This document shows, in pieces, positions 62,002 through 64,000 of a stretch of 64,000 nt of DNA. This stretch comes from Myroides sp. JBRI-B21084 (GTDB lineage Bacteria; Bacteroidota; Bacteroidia; Flavobacteriales; Flavobacteriaceae). How positions within the stretch are numbered: position 1 is the first letter of the stretch; the number at the start of each line of letters is the position of its first letter. The position numbers were made by a program, and so were the translations under genes. The stretch covers positions 744,001 to 808,000 of the forward strand of contig NZ_CP120653.1 of assembly GCF_030545015.1 (NCBI RefSeq). Direction: 5' to 3'. The notes below the pieces were generated by a model. That model was not told where the DNA came from. It did no database searches and saw only the letters and a list, made by a program, of their open reading frames with translations.

Positions 62002-62886
62002 ATGAACAATTTAAATCTATTAGGAAAAGAGTGGACCAATATTGTGTTTGAAAACCGCAATAAATTATACGGTGCTTATAAATTACGCCAAGAAAGTGGT
62101 CAAAATACATTTATTGCACTGGCAATTGGTTTGGCATTAATTAGCTTTGGTTTTGGTAGCAGTTATTTATACGCTTCAACTAAAAATACTACTACAATAA
62201 CATCTAAACCTGAACCAACACCTGAAAAAGTAGTTTTGGTTGAGACTAATTTAGTTGAAAAAATGAAACCTAAAGTAGAAAAACCTTTAGGAACTGCTAA
62301 TGTTGATAAAAAAGCTGTAGCAACAAAAGCCGATGTAATGGATAATAAAAAGCTAACAGATATTACAATTGATAAAGACCAAAACGTAAAAACAAACGAT
62401 TTAACAGCACAAAATGAATTTAATGATAGAACAAATTCAAGTACCGTAAATGTAAATGCATCGGCAAACGGTAGTTTAAATACAAATGGTACAAAACCCG
62501 GAACACAAACTACCACAAGCAATAACAATACAGGAAATGGCGCTATTAATGGTAGTAACACCTTAAAGCCTAACGAAATTGTACGCTTAGTGCAAAAAAA
62601 AGCTGCTCCGGCAGAAGGTTTTAATAAATTTTACGAATTATTTATTCGTAAGTTTTCAAAAAATCCTAGTCAAACCCAATTGTCTGAAGTGGTAATAAAA
62701 TTGCGTTTTGTTGTTGAAAAAGACGGTTCGTTTACAGATATACAAATTGTAGAAGATCAATTAGGAATGGGGCAAGAAGCAGTACGTGTTTTAAAAGCTA
62801 TGCCTAAATGGCAACCTGCAGAGCATAACGGGAATACAGTACGTTCAATGTTTACATTGCCTATAAAAATAAAAATAAACAATTAA
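62002..62886 (+). CDS. Energy transducer TonB (second copy)
   Basis: The 294-residue paralogue of the protein at 60763. The same N-terminus NLLGKEWTNIVFENRNKLYG, a membrane helix (about 35-55), a Thr/Asn/Lys-rich spacer instead of the Pro/Glu one (about 60-190), and the same TonB C-terminal domain ending SMFTLPIKIKINN. The two arose by tandem duplication and have diverged mainly in the spacer. It has its own terminator, so it may be under a separate promoter. Confidence 0.9.
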   Translation: MNNLNLLGKEWTNIVFENRNKLYGAYKLRQESGQNTFIALAIGLALISFGFGSSYLYASTKNTTTITSKPEPTPEKVVLVETNLVEKMKPKVEKPLGTANVDKKAVATKADVMDNKKLTDITIDKDQNVKTNDLTAQNEFNDRTNSSTVNVNASANGSLNTNGTKPGTQTTTSNNNTGNGAINGSNTLKPNEIVRLVQKKAAPAEGFNKFYELFIRKFSKNPSQTQLSEVVIKLRFVVEKDGSFTDIQIVEDQLGMGQEAVRVLKAMPKWQPAEHNGNTVRSMFTLPIKIKINN

Positions 62887-62890
62887 AAAT

Positions 62891-62918
62891 AAATCTTGCT
62901 TCGGCAAGATTTTTACGT
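62891..62918 (+). terminator. Intrinsic terminator after the second tonB
   Basis: AAATCTTGC (62891-62899) pairs with GCAAGATTT (62904-62912) around a TTCG tetraloop, then TTT. Confidence 0.85.
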
Positions 62919-63061
62919 TTATGTTGCAATTTATGCAGTATTTAAGATGTAATAAACCCGCAAATTTGGTAGATATAATTTTTGTTTGTTAAAAATGCAA
63001 AATTTGTAAAGTTTATTAAAAAAAAAATTAGTAGATTTAGCAATCAATTAAAGTTAAAAAA

Positions 63062-63952
63062 ATGAAGCATTTATTTTTGGGCGTTTTAGGCTTGGTTTTC
63101 CTTATATCTTGTAAGCAAGATAAAAAGGTGATTGAACCAAAAGTTAGCGAAGCTTATAACCAAGGAGATACCCAAATGTATGTAGAATCAACGGTGTATC
63201 CTTTAATTGAAGAATTAAACCAGGTGTTTAAAAGTTATTACAGCAATGCAAATATTGAATTAAAAATGCTTGCACAAAATAATATTTTAGATGCAATTTA
63301 TAACGATTCAGCTCGATTGGCAGTTGTTCCAAAATCGTTTACAGAAGAAGAATTAGCTGTTTTTAAAGGAAAAGTGGTGCCTAAAATTACACCAATTGCT
63401 AAAGATGCGGTGTTGTTTATCACTCAAAAAGGCAGTAACGATACGTTGATGAATTATGATGATGTGGTAGCTGTTTTTAAAGGAACCAAAACATCAGATA
63501 AAATATTTGTATTTCATGATGTAAATTCAAGTATTGTAAATTCAATTATGAACGATGCAAAAGTAAAAACCGTAAGTAAAAATGTATATTATGCAAAAAC
63601 AGTTGATGAAATTGTATCTTACATTAACAAAAATACAAACGCAATAGGTGTAGTAGGTTTAAATTGGATGGTTAATCCTAGCGAAAACATCAAACAAAAC
63701 AGTAGTAAATTACGCTCTATGTTGGTGTATAATAATGCACTAAAAAAGCATGTATTACCATCGCAAAGTAACATTGCCGATAATACTTATCCGTTAATAA
63801 GAACTATAAATATAATTGATACACAAGGAAAAACTGGTTTAGGAACTGGTTTTGCAAGTTTTGCAGCCTCGGATAAAGGGCAGCGTATTATATTAAAATC
63901 TGGGCTAATGCCAATAAAATTACCCAAACGAGAAATAAACATAGTAGAATAA
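63062..63952 (+). CDS. PstS-like substrate-binding lipoprotein
   Basis: The 296-residue product has a signal peptide with lipobox LISCKQDKK and the fold of PstS-type phosphate-binding proteins (VVPKSFTEEELAVFKGKVVP, ITPIAKDAVLFITQKGSNDT, LIRTINIIDTQGKTGLGTGF). It is shorter than typical PstS and lacks the usual pst ABC genes beside it. It probably binds a small anion or other ligand. The context is an ExbB-ExbD-TonB cluster. Confidence 0.8.
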   Translation: MKHLFLGVLGLVFLISCKQDKKVIEPKVSEAYNQGDTQMYVESTVYPLIEELNQVFKSYYSNANIELKMLAQNNILDAIYNDSARLAVVPKSFTEEELAVFKGKVVPKITPIAKDAVLFITQKGSNDTLMNYDDVVAVFKGTKTSDKIFVFHDVNSSIVNSIMNDAKVKTVSKNVYYAKTVDEIVSYINKNTNAIGVVGLNWMVNPSENIKQNSSKLRSMLVYNNALKKHVLPSQSNIADNTYPLIRTINIIDTQGKTGLGTGFASFAASDKGQRIILKSGLMPIKLPKREINIVE

Positions 63953-63979
63953 TCTAGATTTTTCAATACCTTAGTAATT

Positions 63980-64000
63980 ATGAATAAAAAAATTACCCTA
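63980..64000 (+). CDS. Start of an unseen gene (cut by window end)
   Basis: ATG 63980 opens a frame MNKKITL that runs to the end of the window, 28 bp after the PstS-like gene. Too short to identify; it may be the first codons of a signal peptide. Included for completeness. Confidence 0.35.

Noticed and set aside
1..64000. tRNA, rRNA, riboswitch or insertion sequence
   Set aside because: I found no cloverleaf-like gap, rRNA-like sequence, known riboswitch core or intact transposase in the intergenic regions, but structured RNA cannot be excluded by eye.

Overview
The window comes from an AT-rich member of the Bacteroidota, most likely family Flavobacteriaceae (a Flavobacterium- or Myroides-like organism). 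The grounds are: genes of the type IX secretion/gliding machinery (SprA, a PorP/SprF-family protein, a lectin with a type IX C-terminal sorting signal), the alternative complex III operon directly upstream of cytochrome oxidase, long NusB, a PUR-family protein, and many TAnnTTTG-type -7 promoter elements typical of the phylum. No rRNA, tRNA, CRISPR array or intact insertion sequence was seen. Nearly all of the DNA is ordinary chromosomal housekeeping sequence.

Layout. 1-5.4 kb: tail of a NorB-like heme-copper protein, an uncharacterised 597-residue protein behind a 16-bp inverted repeat, nadA-nadB, and a short SPFH-like membrane protein. 5.4-17.4 kb: a SPOR-like secreted protein on the minus strand, then a long operon for alternative complex III (actABCDEF) followed by coxB and coxA and a strong terminator. 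17.5-19.1 kb: the only clearly accessory segment, a frameshifted RHS-core remnant leading into an orphan RHS C-terminal domain and an overlapping four-helix membrane protein (candidate toxin and immunity pair), then a compositionally odd gene-free stretch. 19.1-29.1 kb: lectin/T9SS cargo, amino-acid symporter, DUF1761 protein, FemAB-like acyltransferase, methyltransferase, ruvB-queG, malic enzyme, ruvA. 29.1-38.0 kb: the giant sprA, then gcvH, a VanZ-like protein and deoC. 38.1-43.9 kb: second respiratory block with heme O synthase, two subunit III-type proteins, subunit IV, a cysteine-free thioredoxin-fold protein, SCO1, DUF420, a small CxxC membrane protein, and tsaB. 43.9-58.4 kb: secreted hypotheticals, a DUF255 thioredoxin-domain protein, an Nfu protein with a doubled N-domain, a PorP/SprF-family protein, gamma carbonic anhydrase-like protein, PUR protein, ABC exporter, leucine dehydrogenase, nusB, a DUF1573 lipoprotein, yajC, kynurenine monooxygenase and a HerA-like ATPase. 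58.7-64 kb: an ExbB-ExbD-ExbD-TonB-TonB energy-transduction cluster ending in a PstS-like lipoprotein and the first codons of another gene.

The two respiratory blocks belong together: the first supplies quinol:cytochrome c oxidoreductase and oxidase subunits I and II, the second supplies subunits III and IV, heme O synthesis and copper-centre assembly. Several subunits of this system carry histidine-rich segments. The T9SS components serve export of cargo such as the lectin. The ExbB/ExbD/TonB set would energise outer-membrane receptors, which are not in the window.
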